DNA of 64,000 nucleotides, taken from the NCBI GenBank assembly GCA_943736015.1, contig OX031063.1:3701001-3765000 (forward strand). Direction: 5' to 3'. The stretch comes from Tridacna crocea (taxonomy: Eukaryota > Mollusca > Bivalvia > Cardiida > Cardiidae). Numbering within the stretch: position 1 is the stretch's first letter; each line of letters starts with the position of its first letter. The translations under genes were made by a program, and so were the position numbers. Positions 34,101-48,819 of this stretch are shown here, piece after piece. A model generated the notes under the pieces. It did not search any database and was not told the DNA's origin. It saw only the letters and a program-made list of their open reading frames with translations.

Positions 34101-37100
34101 TTTCCTGACTCAGACCACATTAAATTCTGCGCATTGAATAAGCCAAAATGATCAATGTACAGTGTAAAAACCCCAGAAATTAATGTGACAAGTGGCTAAA
34201 AAAGGACTGAATACTCTTTCAGTAGCAATTGATTCCCATTGCACGAATCAAACAAAGGGAATTGAAGTGTAATTTTTCTAATCTCTTCAAACCGCAACAA
34301 GAAACCCAGTTACGTCGACTGCCGTTTCATACGTGCCAGTTACGCACATGCCAAAACACCAGGAAATAATGTGACAAGTGGCTAAAAAAAGACTGAAGAC
34401 TCTTTCAGTAGCAACTGCTTCCTGTTGCATAAGTCAAACAAAGAGAACTAAATTTCTAATATATTTTTTCTCTCCAATCTCTTTATACTGTGACGACATA
34501 TACCCATTTACGTAGACTACCGTCTCTCGTAGGTGCCACTTACGTATCCTCGAAAACATGAAAAATTGACCTACGGAACATTTCCTAGCAGACGACACAT
34601 GTTTCTTAAGTCAAATATAGGGAACTAAATTTCTGATTTTTTTTTTCTCCATTGTCTTTATACCATGACAACAAACCCATTTACGTTGACTACCGTCTCA
34701 TAGGTGCCAGTTACGTATCCGCGAAAACATGAAAAATGGACTTTTGGAACATTTTGTAGCAGACGACACCTGTCGTTTAAGTCAATCATAGGGATTTTTC
34801 TTTTTCGTTTTCTCTCACTAGGGCCATCGATTTGGTTACGATGACTATCTCACCCATACGTGATGGTTACGTGCTACGCATAAAATCGTAAAATCAACTT
34901 AGACACTTTCGGAGGCAACTGAAACCTGTTGCACAAATCAAAGAAAGGTAAACCGAATGCTTCCCTGTTTTCTTACCAGGGTCAATTTTGGTGACCTTGC
35001 GAGTCAAAAGTCAATGTTATGTTTAACTGCTGCGCAAAAATATAAAATTCAGAAGCAACCGGTTGCTGTTGCGGAAACTTTTTCCGGTTAAAAAAAATCT
35101 TGAACTAGTTTGAAGAATTTAAAAATAGGCCATAAAGATACAATAAGATGTAAGAATAACTAGTAATCATTTTTGTCTTTGATAGGATTGAAAACATTGT
35201 GGGAAAAGGAGAAAATGCTGGTAACCTGCATTGTCTCCTTTTCTCAGATTATTTTCAAAAGCTTTCTCTTTCGGGGGTGTTAAAAGGCGTCATTGTGTGG
35301 TAAAAGGTTAACAAGTATAAACAGAACCCGCCCCCTTTACCAATCAGCCAATCAAATCCTATCCCTCTGTGAAATTATCCAATCACAGAAGCTTTAACCC
35401 TTTCCCAAACAAGCCCTGGTTTTTAAGGGTCTGGAATAGTAGCCTTTTGAAAACATTGTGGGAAAAGGAGAAAATGCTGGCTAACCAGCATTTTCTCCTT
35501 TTCCCACAATGTTTTCTAGCCTATCATAGACAGAAATTATCTTTTCAGCAAGAGTTGAATTGTCGTCTGCAAATGCTTCCAATTTAGTCTAGTCCAAAAG
35601 TTTGTCGTTTGGGAAAGGGTTAAGGAAATCAGCATGGGGCCCAGTCAGCCAATCAGAGGCTTCGAGAAATTCAAAACTGGGCCCAGTCAGCCAATCAGAG
35701 GCTTCGAGATATTCAAAGTTGGGCCCAGTCAGCCAATCAGAGAGCTTGAAAATTACTTCAAAATGGCGCCCTAATATATAGATAGAAAACAGTGAACAAA
35801 AAACGGCATAAAAGTGGATTTACAGTCTTCTTTGAAGGCTGCTGTGCAGTCCTAGGCAAACTGCTAGGCATGCACCACCCACACATGCCAGATTTCACTG
35901 AAAAAGGGCCAAAATTTAAGAAATCAGGGTGGCAGAAGACCTTGTTTTGGTCTGTTCAAGCGCCCTCGCAAGAGTTACTTCCCTTGAAATAAACCCTTGA
36001 TGCCCGTTTATCCCTTAATTAGATTTCCTGACTCAGACCACATTAAATTCTGCGCATTGAATAAGCCAAAATGATCAATGTACAGTGTAAAAACCCCAGA
36101 AATTAATGTGACAAGTGGCTAAAAAAGGACTGAATACTCTTTCAGTAGCAATTGATTCCCATTGCACGAATCAAACAAAGGGAATTGAAGTGTAATTTTT
36201 CTAATCTCTTCAAACCGCAACAAGAAACCCAGTTACGTCGACTGCCGTTTCATACGTGCCAGTTACGCACATGCCAAAACACCAGGAAATAATGTGACAA
36301 GTGGCTAAAAAAAGACTGAAGACTCTTTCAGTAGCAACTGCTTCCTGTTGCATAAGTCAAACAAAGAGAACTAAATTTCTAATATATTTTTTCTCTCCAA
36401 TCTCTTTATACTGTGACGACATATACCCATTTACGTAGACTACCGTCTCTCGTAGGTGCCACTTACGTATCCTCGAAAACATGAAAAATTGACCTACGGA
36501 ACATTTCCTAGCAGACGACACATGTTTCTTAAGTCAAATATAGGGAACTAAATTTCTGATTTTTTTTTTCTCCATTGTCTTTGTACCATGACAACAAACC
36601 CATTTACGTTGACTACCGTCTCATAGGTGCCAGTTACGTATCCGCGAAAACATGAAAAATGGACTTTTGGAACATTTTGTAGCAGACGACACCTGTCGTT
36701 TAAGTCAATCATAGGGATTTTTCTTTTTCGTTTTCTCTCACTAGGGCCATCGATTTGGTTACGATGACTATCTCACCCATACGTGATGGTTACGTGCTAC
36801 GCATAAAATCGTAAAATCAACTTAGACACTTTCGGAGGCAACTGAAACCTGTTGCACAAATCAAAGAAAGGTAAACCGAATGCTTCCCTGTTTTCTTACC
36901 AGGGTCAATTTTGGTGACCTTGCGAGTCAAAAGTCAATGTTATGTTTAACTGCTGCGCAAAAATATAAAATTCAGAAGGAACCGGTTGCTGCTGCAGAAA
37001 CTTTTTCCGTTTAAAAAAAATCTTGAACTAGTTTGAAGAATTTAAAAATAGGCCATAAAGATACAATAAGATGTAAGAATAACTAGTAATCATTTTTGTC

Positions 37101-37275
37101 TTTGATAGGATTAAAAACATTGTGGGAAAAGGAGAAAATGCTGGTAACCTGCATTGTCTCCTTTTCTCAGATTATTTTCAAAAGCTTTCTCTTTCGGGGG
37201 TGTTAAAAGGCGTCATTGTGTGGTAAAAGGTTAACAAGTATAAACAGAACCCCCCCCCCCCCCTTTACCAATCAG

Positions 37276-40200
37276 GCAATCAAATCCTATCCCTCTGTGA
37301 AATTATCCAATCACAGAAGCTTTAACCCTTTCCCAAACAAGCCCTGGTTTTTAAGGGTCTGGAATAGTAGCCTTTTGAAAACATTGTGGGAAAAGGAGAA
37401 AATGCTGGCTAACCAGCATTTTCTCCTTTTCCCACAATGTTTTCTAGCCTATCATAGACAGAAATTATCTTTTCAGCAAGAGTTGAATTGTCGTCTGCAA
37501 ATGCTTCCAATTTAGTCTAGTCCAAAAGTTTGTCGTTTGGGAAAGGGTTAAGGAAATCAGCATGGGGCCCAGTCAGCCAATCAGAGGCTTCGAGAAATTC
37601 AAAACTGGGCCCAGTCAGCCAATCAGAGGCTTCGAGATATTCAAAGTTGGGCCCAGTCAGCCAATCAGAGAGCTTGAAAATTACTTCAAAATGGCGCCCT
37701 AATACATAGATAGAAAACAGTGAACAAAAAACGGCATAAAAGTGGATTTACAGTCTTCTTTGAAGGCTGCTGTGCAGTCCTAGGCAAACTGCTAGGCATG
37801 CACCACCCACACATGCCAGATTTCACTGAAAAAGGGCCAAAATTTAAGAAATCAGGGTGGCAGAAGACCTTGTTTTGGTCTGTTCAAGCGCCCTTGCAAG
37901 AGTTACTTCCCTTGAAATAAACCCTTGATGCCCCTTTATCCCTTAATTAGATTTCCTGACTCAGACCACATTAAATTCTGCGTATTGAATAAGCCAAAAT
38001 GATCAATGTACAGTGTAAAAACCCCAGAAATTAATGTGACAAGTGGCTAAAAAAGGACTGAATACTCTTTCAGTAGCAATTGATTCCCATTGCACGAATC
38101 AAACAAAGGGAATTGAAGTGTAATTTTTCTAATCTCTTCAAACCGCAACAAGAAACCCAGTTACGTCGACTGCCGTTTCATACGTGCCAGTTACGCACAT
38201 GCCAAAACACCAGGAAATAATGTGACAAGTGGCTAAAAAAAGACTGAAGACTCTTTCAGTAGCAACTGCTTCCTGTTGCATAAGTCAAACAAAGAGAACT
38301 AAATTTCTAATATATTTTTTCTCTCCAATCTCTTTATACTGTGACGACATATACCCATTTACGTAGACTACCGTCTCTCGTAGGTGCCACTTACGTATCC
38401 TCGAAAACATGAAAAATTGACCTACGGAACATTTCCTAGCAGACGACACATGTTTCTTAAGTCAAATATAGGGAACTAAATTTCTGATTTTTTTTTTCTC
38501 CATTGTCTTTATACCATGACAACAAACCCATTTACGTTGACTACCGTCTCATAGGTGCCAGTTACGTATCCGCGAAAACATGAAAAATGGACTTTTGGAA
38601 CATTTTGTAGCAGACGACACCTGTCGTTTAAGTCAATCATAGGGATTTTTCTTTTTCGTTTTCTCTCACTAGGGCCATCGATTTGGTTACGATGACTATC
38701 TCACCCATACGTGATGGTTACGTGCTACGCATAAAATCGTAAAATCAACTTAGACACTTTCGGAGGCAACTGAAACCTGTTGCACAAATCAAAGAAAGGT
38801 AAACCGAATGCTTCCCTGTTTTCTTACCAGGGTCAATTTTGGTGACCTTGCGAGTCAAAAGTCAATGTTATGTTTAACTGCTGCGCAAAAATATAAAATT
38901 CAGAAGCAACCGGTTGCTGTTGCGGAAACTTTTTCCGGTTAAAAAAAATCTTGAACTAGTTTGAAGAATTTAAAAATAGGCCATAAAGATACAATAAGAT
39001 GTAAGAATAACTAGTAATCATTTTTGTCTTTGATAGGATTGAAAACATTGTGGGAAAAGGAGAAAATGCTGGTAACCTGCATTGTCTCCTTTTCTCAGAT
39101 TATTTTCAAAAGCTTTCTCTTTCGGGGGTGTTAAAAGGCGTCATTGTGTGGTAAAAGGTTAACAAGTATAAACAGAACCCCCCCCCTTTACTAATCAGCC
39201 AATCAAATCCTATCCCTCTGTGAAATTATCCAATCACAGAAGCTTTAACCCTTTCCCAAACAAGCCCTGGTTTTTAAGGGTCTGGAATAGTAGCCTTTTG
39301 AAAACATTGTGGGAAAAGGAGAAAATGCTGGCTAACCAGCATTTTCTCCTTTTCCCACAATGTTTTCTAGCCTATCATAGACAGAAATTATCTTTTCAGC
39401 AAGAGTTGAATTGTCGTCTGCAAATGCTTCCAATTTAGTCTAGTCCAAAAGTTTGTCGTTTGGGAAAGGGTTAAGGAAATCAGCATGGGGCCCAGTCAGC
39501 CAATCAGAGGCTTCGAGAAATTCAAAACTGGGCCCAGTCAGCCAATCAGAGGCTTCGAGATATTCAAAGTTGGGCCCAGTCAGCCAATCAGAGAGCTTGA
39601 AAATTACTTCAAAATGGCGCCCTAATACATAGATAGAAAACAGTGAACAAAAAACGGCATAAAAGTGGATTTACAGTCTTCTTTGAAGGCTGCTGTGCAG
39701 TCCTAGGCAAACTGCTAGGCATGCACCACCCACACATGCCAGATTTCACTGAAAAAGGGCCAAAATTTAAGAAATCAGGGTGGCAGAAGACCTTGTTTTG
39801 GTCTGTTCAAGCGCCCTTGCAAGAGTTACTTCCCTTGAAATAAACCCTTGATGCCCCTTTATCCCTTAATTAGATTTCCTGACTCAGACCACATTAAATT
39901 CTGCGCATTGAATAAGCCAAAATGATCAATGTACAGTGTAAAAACCCCAGAAATTAATGTGACAAGTGGCTAAAAAAGGACTGAATACTCTTTCAGTAGC
40001 AATTGATTCCCATTGCACGAATCAAACAAAGGGAATTGAAGTGTAATTTTTCTAATCTCTTCAAACCGCAACAAGAAACCCAGTTACGTCGACTGCCGTT
40101 TCATACGTGCCAGTTACGCACATGCCAAAACACCAGGAAATAATGTGACAAGTGGCTAAAAAAAGACTGAAGACTCTTTCAGTAGCAACTGCTTCCTGTT

Positions 40201-43200
40201 GCATAAGTCAAACAAAGAGAACTAAATTTCTAATATATTTTTTCTCTCCAATCTCTTTATACTGTGACGACATATACCCATTTACGTAGACTACCGTCTC
40301 TCGTAGGTGCCACTTACGTATCCTCGAAAACATGAAAAATTGACCTACGGAACATTTCCTAGCAGACGACACATGTTTCTTAAGTCAAATATAGGGAACT
40401 AAATTTCTGATTTTTTTTTTCTCCATTGTCTTTATACCATGACAACAAACCCATTTACGTTGACTACCGTCTCATAGGTGCCAGTTACGTATCCGCGAAA
40501 ACATGAAAAATGGACTTTTGGAACATTTTGTAGCAGACGACACCTGTCGTTTAAGTCAATCATAGGGATTTTTCTTTTTCGTTTTCTCTCACTAGGGCCA
40601 TCGATTTGGTTACGATGACTATCTCACCCATACGTGATGGTTACGTGCTACGCATAAAATCGTAAAATCAACTTAGACACTTTCGGAGGCAACTGAAACC
40701 TGTTGCACAAATCAAAGAAAGGTAAACCGAATGCTTCCCTGTTTTCTTACCAGGGTCAATTTTGGTGACCTTGCGAGTCAAAAGTCAATGTTATGTTTAA
40801 CTGCTGCGCAAAAATATAAAATTCAGAAGCAACCGGTTGCTGTTGCGGAAACTTTTTCCGGTTAAAAAAAATCTTGAACTAGTTTGAAGAATTTAAAAAT
40901 AGGCCATAAAGATACAATAAGATGTAAGAATAACTAGTAATCATTTTTGTCTTTGATAGGATTGAAAACATTGTGGGAAAAGGAGAAAATGCTGGTAACC
41001 TGCATTGTCTCCTTTTCTCAGATTATTTTCAAAAGCTTTCTCTTTCGGGGGTGTTAAAAGGCGTCATTGTGTGGTAAAAGGTTAACAAGTATAAACAGAA
41101 CCCCCCCTCCCTTTACCAATCAGCCAATCAAATCCTATCCCTCTGTGAAATTATCCAATCACAGAAGCTTTAACCCTTTCCCAAACAAGCCCTGGTTTTT
41201 AAGGGTCTGGAATAGTAGCCTTTTGAAAACATTGTGGGAAAAGGAGAAAATGCTGGCTAACCAGCATTTTCTCCTTTTCCCACAATGTTTTCTAGCCTAT
41301 CATAGACAGAAATTATCTTTTCAGCAAGAGTTGAATTGTCGTCTGCAAATGCTTCCAATTTAGTCTAGTCCAAAAGTTTGTCGTTTGGGAAAGGGTTAAG
41401 GAAATCAGCATGGGGCCCAGTCAGCCAATCAGAGGCTTCGAGAAATTCAAAACTGGGCCCAGTCAGCCAATCAGAGGCTTCGAGATATTCAAAGTTGGGC
41501 CCAGTCAGCCAATCAGAGAGCTTGAAAATTACTTCAAAATGGCGCCCTAATATATAGATAGAAAACAGTGAACAAAAAACGGCATAAAAGTGGATTTACA
41601 GTCTTCTTTGAAGGCTGCTGTGCAGTCCTAGGCAAACTGCTAGGCATGCACCACCCACACATGCCAGATTTCACTGAAAAAGGGCCAAAATTTAAGAAAT
41701 CAGGGTGGCAGAAGACCTTGTTTTGGTCTGTTCAAGCGCCCTTGCAAGAGTTACTTCCCTTGAAATAAACCCTTGATGCCCCTTTATCCCTTAATTAGAT
41801 TTCCTGACTCAGACCACATTAAATTCTGCGCATTGAATAAGCCAAAATGATCAATGTACAGTGTAAAAACCCCAGAAATTAATGTGACAAGTGGCTAAAA
41901 AAGGACTGAATACTCTTTCAGTAGCAATTGATTCCCATTGCACGAATCAAACAAAGGGAATTGAAGTGTAATTTTTCTAATCTCTTCAAACCGCAACAAG
42001 AAACCCAGTTACGTCGACTGCCGTTTCATACGTGCCAGTTACGCACATGCCAAAACACCAGGAAATAATGTGACAAGTGGCTAAAAAAAGACTGAAGACT
42101 CTTTCAGTAGCAACTGCTTCCTGTTGCATAAGTCAAACAAAGAGAACTAAATTTCTAATATATTTTTTCTCTCCAATCTCTTTATACTGTGACGACATAT
42201 ACCCATTTACGTAGACTACCGTCTCTCGTAGGTGCCACTTACGTATCCTCGAAAACATGAAAAATTGACCTACGGAACATTTCCTAGCAGACGACACATG
42301 TTTCTTAAGTCAAATATAGGGAACTAAATTTCTGATTTTTTTTTCTCCATTGTCTTTATACCATGACAACAAACCCATTTACGTTGACTACCGTCTCATA
42401 GGTGCCAGTTACGTATCCGCGAAAACATGAAAAATGGACTTTTGGAACATTTTGTAGCAGACGACACCTGTCGTTTAAGTCAATCATAGGGATTTTTCTT
42501 TTTCGTTTTCTCTCACTAGGGCCATCGATTTGGTTACGATGACTATCTCACCCATACGTGATGGTTACGTGCTACGCATAAAATCGTAAAATCAACTTAG
42601 ACACTTTCGGAGGCAACTGAAACCTGTTGCACAAATCAAAGAAAGGTAAACCGAATGCTTCCCTGTTTTCTTACCAGGGTCAATTTTGGTGACCTTGCGA
42701 GTCAAAAGTCAATGTTATGTTTAACTGCTGCGCAAAAATATAAAATTCAGAAGCAACCGGTTGCTGTTGCGGAAACTTTTTCCGGTTAAAAAAAATCTTG
42801 AACTAGTTTGAAGAATTTAAAAATAGGCCATAAAGATACAATAAGATGTAAGAATAACTAGTAATCATTTTTGTCTTTGATAGGATTGAAAACATTGTGG
42901 GAAAAGGAGAAAATGCTGGTAACCTGCATTGTCTCCTTTTCTCAGATTATTTTCAAAAGCTTTCTCTTTCGGGGGTGTTAAAAGGCGTCATTGTGTGGTA
43001 AAAGGTTAACAAGTATAAACAGAACCCCCCCCCCCCCCTTTACCAATCAGGCAATCAAATCCTATCCCTCTGTGAAATTATCCAATCACAGAAGCTTTAA
43101 CCCTTTCCCAAACAAGCCCTGGTTTTTAAGGGTCTGGAATAGTAGCCTTTTGAAAACATTGTGGGAAAAGGAGAAAATGCTGGCTAACCAGCATTTTCTC

Positions 43201-46200
43201 CTTTTCCCACAATGTTTTCTAGCCTATCATAGACAGAAATTATCTTTTCAGCAAGAGTTGAATTGTCGTCTGCAAATGCTTCCAATTTAGTCTAGTCCAA
43301 AAGTTTGTCGTTTGGGAAAGGGTTAAGGAAATCAGCATGGGGCCCAGTCAGCCAATCAGAGGCTTCGAGAAATTCAAAACTGGGCCCAGTCAGCCAATCA
43401 GAGGCTTCGAGATATTCAAAGTTGGGCCCAGTCAGCCAATCAGAGAGCTTGAAAATTACTTCAAAATGGCGCCCTAATACATAGATAGAAAACAGTGAAC
43501 AAAAAACGGCATAAAAGTGGATTTACAGTCTTCTTTGAAGGCTGCTGTGCAGTCCTAGGCAAACTGCTAGGCATGCACCACCCACACATGCCAGATTTCA
43601 CTGAAAAAGGGCCAAAATTTAAGAAATCAGGGTGGCAGAAGACCTTGTTTTGGTCTGTTCAAGCGCCCTTGCAAGAGTTACTTCCCTTGAAATAAACCCT
43701 TGATGCCCCTTTATCCCTTAATTAGATTTCCTGACTCAGACCACATTAAATTCTGCGTATTGAATAAGCCAAAATGATCAATGTACAGTGTAAAAACCCC
43801 AGAAATTAATGTGACAAGTGGCTAAAAAAGGACTGAATACTCTTTCAGTAGCAATTGATTCCCATTGCACGAATCAAACAAAGGGAATTGAAGTGTAATT
43901 TTTCTAATCTCTTCAAACCGCAACAAGAAACCCAGTTACGTCGACTGCCGTTTCATACGTGCCAGTTACGCACATGCCAAAACACCAGGAAATAATGTGA
44001 CAAGTGGCTAAAAAAAGACTGAAGACTCTTTCAGTAGCAACTGCTTCCTGTTGCATAAGTCAAACAAAGAGAACTAAATTTCTAATATATTTTTTCTCTC
44101 CAATCTCTTTATACTGTGACGACATATACCCATTTACGTAGACTACCGTCTCTCGTAGGTGCCACTTACGTATCCTCGAAAACATGAAAAATTGACCTAC
44201 GGAACATTTCCTAGCAGACGACACATGTTTCTTAAGTCAAATATAGGGAACTAAATTTCTGATTTTTTTTTTCTCCATTGTCTTTATACCATGACAACAA
44301 ACCCATTTACGTTGACTACCGTCTCATAGGTGCCAGTTACGTATCCGCGAAAACATGAAAAATGGACTTTTGGAACATTTTGTAGCAGACGACACCTGTC
44401 GTTTAAGTCAATCATAGGGATTTTTCTTTTTCGTTTTCTCTCACTAGGGCCATTGATTTGGTTACGATGACTATCTCACCCATACGTGATGGTTACGTGC
44501 TACGCATAAAATCGTAAAATCAACTTAGACACTTTCGGAGGCAACTGAAACCTGTTGCACAAATCAAAGAAAGGTAAACCGAATGCTTCCCTGTTTTCTT
44601 ACCAGGGTCAATTTTGGTGACCTTGCGAGTCAAAAGTCAATGTTATGTTTAACTGCTGCGCAAAAATATAAAATTCAGAAGCAACCGGTTGCTGTTGCGG
44701 AAACTTTTTCCGGTTAAAAAAAATCTTGAACTAGTTTGAAGAATTTAAAAATAGGCCATAAAGATACAATAAGATGTAAGAATAACTAGTAATCATTTTT
44801 GTCTTTGATAGGATTGAAAACATTGTGGGAAAAGGAGAAAATGCTGGTAACCTGCATTGTCTCCTTTTCTCAGATTATTTTCAAAAGCTTTCTCTTTCGG
44901 GGGTGTTAAAAGGCGTCATTGTGTGGTAAAAGGTTAACAAGTATAAACAGAACCCCCCCCTTTACTAATCAGCCAATCAAATCCTATCCCTCTGTGAAAT
45001 TATCCAATCACAGAAGCTTTAACCCTTTCCCAAACAAGCCCTGGTTTTTAAGGGTCTGGAATAGTAGCCTTTTGAAAACATTGTGGGAAAAGGAGAAAAT
45101 GCTGGCTAACCAGCATTTTCTCCTTTTCCCACAATGTTTTCTAGCCTATCATAGACAGAAATTATCTTTTCAGCAAGAGTTGAATTGTCGTCTGCAAATG
45201 CTTCCAATTTAGTCTAGTCCAAAAGTTTGTCGTTTGGGAAAGGGTTAAGGAAATCAGCATGGGGCCCAGTCAGCCAATCAGAGGCTTCGAGAAATTCAAA
45301 ACTGGGCCCAGTCAGCCAATCAGAGGCTTCGAGATATTCAAAGTTGGGCCCAGTCAGCCAATCAGAGAGCTTGAAAATTACTTCAAAATGGCGCCCTAAT
45401 ACATAGATAGAAAACAGTGAACAAAAAACGGCATAAAAGTGGATTTACAGTCTTCTTTGAAGGCTGCTGTGCAGTCCTAGGCAAACTGCTAGGCATGCAC
45501 CACCCACACATGCCAGATTTCACTGAAAAAGGGCCAAAATTTAAGAAATCAGGGTGGCAGAAGACCTTGTTTTGGTCTGTTCAAGCGCCCTTGCAAGAGT
45601 TACTTCCCTTGAAATAAACCCTTGATGCCCCTTTATCCCTTAATTAGATTTCCTGACTCAGACCACATTAAATTCTGCGCATTGAATAAGCCAAAATGAT
45701 CAATGTACAGTGTAAAAACCCCAGAAATTAATGTGACAAGTGGCTAAAAAAGGACTGAATACTCTTTCAGTAGCAATTGATTCCCATTGCACGAATCAAA
45801 CAAAGGGAATTGAAGTGTAATTTTTCTAATCTCTTCAAACCGCAACAAGAAACCCAGTTACGTCGACTGCCGTTTCATACGTGCCAGTTACGCACATGCC
45901 AAAACACCAGGAAATAATGTGACAAGTGGCTAAAAAAAGACTGAAGACTCTTTCAGTAGCAACTGCTTCCTGTTGCATAAGTCAAACAAAGAGAACTAAA
46001 TTTCTAATATATTTTTTCTCTCCAATCTCTTTATACTGTGACGACATATACCCATTTACGTAGACTACCGTCTCTCGTAGGTGCCACTTACGTATCCTCG
46101 AAAACATGAAAAATTGACCTACGGAACATTTCCTAGCAGACGACACATGTTTCTTAAGTCAAATATAGGGAACTAAATTTCTGATTTTTTTTTTCTCCAT

Positions 46201-48819
46201 TGTCTTTATACCATGACAACAAACCCATTTACGTTGACTACCGTCTCATAGGTGCCAGTTACGTATCCGCGAAAACATGAAAAATGGACTTTTGGAACAT
46301 TTTGTAGCAGACGACACCTGTCGTTTAAGTCAATCATAGGGATTTTTCTTTTTCGTTTTCTCTCACTAGGGCCATCGATTTGGTTACGATGACTATCTCA
46401 CCCATACGTGATGGTTACGTGCTACGCATAAAATCGTAAAATCAACTTAGACACTTTCGGAGGCAACTGAAACCTGTTGCACAAATCAAAGAAAGGTAAA
46501 CCGAATGCTTCCCTGTTTTCTTACCAGGGTCAATTTTGGTGACCTTGCGAGTCAAAAGTCAATGTTATGTTTAACTGCTGCGCAAAAATATAAAATTCAG
46601 AAGCAACCGGTTGCTGTTGCGGAAACTTTTTCCGGTTAAAAAAAATCTTGAACTAGTTTGAAGAATTTAAAAATAGGCCATAAAGATACAATAAGATGTA
46701 AGAATAACTAGTAATCATTTTTGTCTTTGATAGGATTGAAAACATTGTGGGAAAAGGAGAAAATGCTGGTAACCTGCATTGTCTCCTTTTCTCAGATTAT
46801 TTTCAAAAGCTTTCTCTTTCGGGGGTGTTAAAAGGCGTCATTGTGTGGTAAAAGGTTAACAAGTATAAACAGAACCCCCCCTCCCTTTACCAATCAGCCA
46901 ATCAAATCCTATCCCTCTGTGAAATTATCCAATCACAGAAGCTTTAACCCTTTCCCAAACAAGCCCTGGTTTTTAAGGGTCTGGAATAGTAGCCTTTTGA
47001 AAACATTGTGGGAAAAGGAGAAAATGCTGGCTAACCAGCATTTTCTCCTTTTCCCACAATGTTTTCTAGCCTATCATAGACAGAAATTATCTTTTCAGCA
47101 AGAGTTGAATTGTCGTCTGCAAATGCTTCCAATTTAGTCTAGTCCAAAAGTTTGTCGTTTGGGAAAGGGTTAAGGAAATCAGCATGGGGCCCAGTCAGCC
47201 AATCAGAGGCTTCGAGAAATTCAAAACTGGGCCCAGTCAGCCAATCAGAGGCTTCGAGATATTCAAAGTTGGGCCCAGTCAGCCAATCAGAGAGCTTGAA
47301 AATTACTTCAAAATGGCGCCCTAATATATAGATAGAAAACAGTGAACAAAAAACGGCATAAAAGTGGATTTACAGTCTTCTTTGAAGGCTGCTGTGCAGT
47401 CCTAGGCAAACTGCTAGGCATGCACCACCCACACATGCCAGATTTCACTGAAAAAGGGCCAAAATTTAAGAAATCAGGGTGGCAGAAGACCTTGTTTTGG
47501 TCTGTTCAAGCGCCCTTGCAAGAGTTACTTCCCTTGAAATAAACCCTTGATGCCCCTTTATCCCTTAATTAGATTTCCTGACTCAGACCACATTAAATTC
47601 TGCGCATTGAATAAGCCAAAATGATCAATGTACAGTGTAAAAACCCCAGAAATTAATGTGACAAGTGGCTAAAAAAGGACTGAATACTCTTTCAGTAGCA
47701 ATTGATTCCCATTGCACGAATCAAACAAAGGGAATTGAAGTGTAATTTTTCTAATCTCTTCAAACCGCAACAAGAAACCCAGTTACGTCGACTGCCGTTT
47801 CATACGTGCCAGTTACGCACATGCCAAAACACCAGGAAATAATGTGACAAGTGGCTAAAAAAAGACTGAAGACTCTTTCAGTAGCAACTGCTTCCTGTTG
47901 CATAAGTCAAACAAAGAGAACTAAATTTCTAATATATTTTTTCTCTCCAATCTCTTTATACTGTGACGACATATACCCATTTACGTAGACTACCGTCTCT
48001 CGTAGGTGCCACTTACGTATCCTCGAAAACATGAAAAATTGACCTACGGAACATTTCCTAGCAGACGACACATGTTTCTTAAGTCAAATATAGGGAACTA
48101 AATTTCTGATTTTTTTTTCTCCATTGTCTTTATACCATGACAACAAACCCATTTACGTTGACTACCGTCTCATAGGTGCCAGTTACGTATCCGCGAAAAC
48201 ATGAAAAATGGACTTTTGGAACATTTTGTAGCAGACGACACCTGTCGTTTAAGTCAATCATAGGGATTTTTCTTTTTCGTTTTCTCTCACTAGGGCCATC
48301 GATTTGGTTACGATGACTATCTCACCCATACGTGATGGTTACGTGCTACGCATAAAATCGTAAAATCAACTTAGACACTTTCGGAGGCAACTGAAACCTG
48401 TTGCACAAATCAAAGAAAGGTAAACCGAATGCTTCCCTGTTTTCTTACCAGGGTCAATTTTGGTGACCTTGCGAGTCAAAAGTCAATGTTATGTTTAACT
48501 GCTGCGCAAAAATATAAAATTCAGAAGCAACCGGTTGCTGTTGCGGAAACTTTTTCCGGTTAAAAAAAATCTTGAACTAGTTTGAAGAATTTAAAAATAG
48601 GCCATAAAGATACAATAAGATGTAAGAATAACTAGTAATCATTTTTGTCTTTGATAGGATTGAAAACATTGTGGGAAAAGGAGAAAATGCTGGTAACCTG
48701 CATTGTCTCCTTTTCTCAGATTATTTTCAAAAGCTTTCTCTTTCGGGGGTGTTAAAAGGCGTCATTGTGTGGTAAAAGGTTAACAAGTATAAACAGAACC
48801 CCCCCCCTTTACCAATCAG
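37276..48819. repeat. Higher-order repeat: three-unit block 15-17 repeated as 18-20
   Basis: Units 15 and 18 share a very long poly-C tract, the rare CAGGCAATC at the usual CAGCCAATC, TACATAG, and GCGTATTG instead of GCGCATTG. Units 16 and 19 share TTTACTAATC and TACATAG. Units 17 and 20 share a CCTCCC interruption in the poly-C and TATATAG. The order is identical in 37276-43050 and 43051-48819, so a ~5.77-kb trimer was most likely duplicated as a block by unequal exchange. A few private changes (GCCATTGATTT at ~44450 in unit 18) show some later divergence. Confidence 0.85.
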
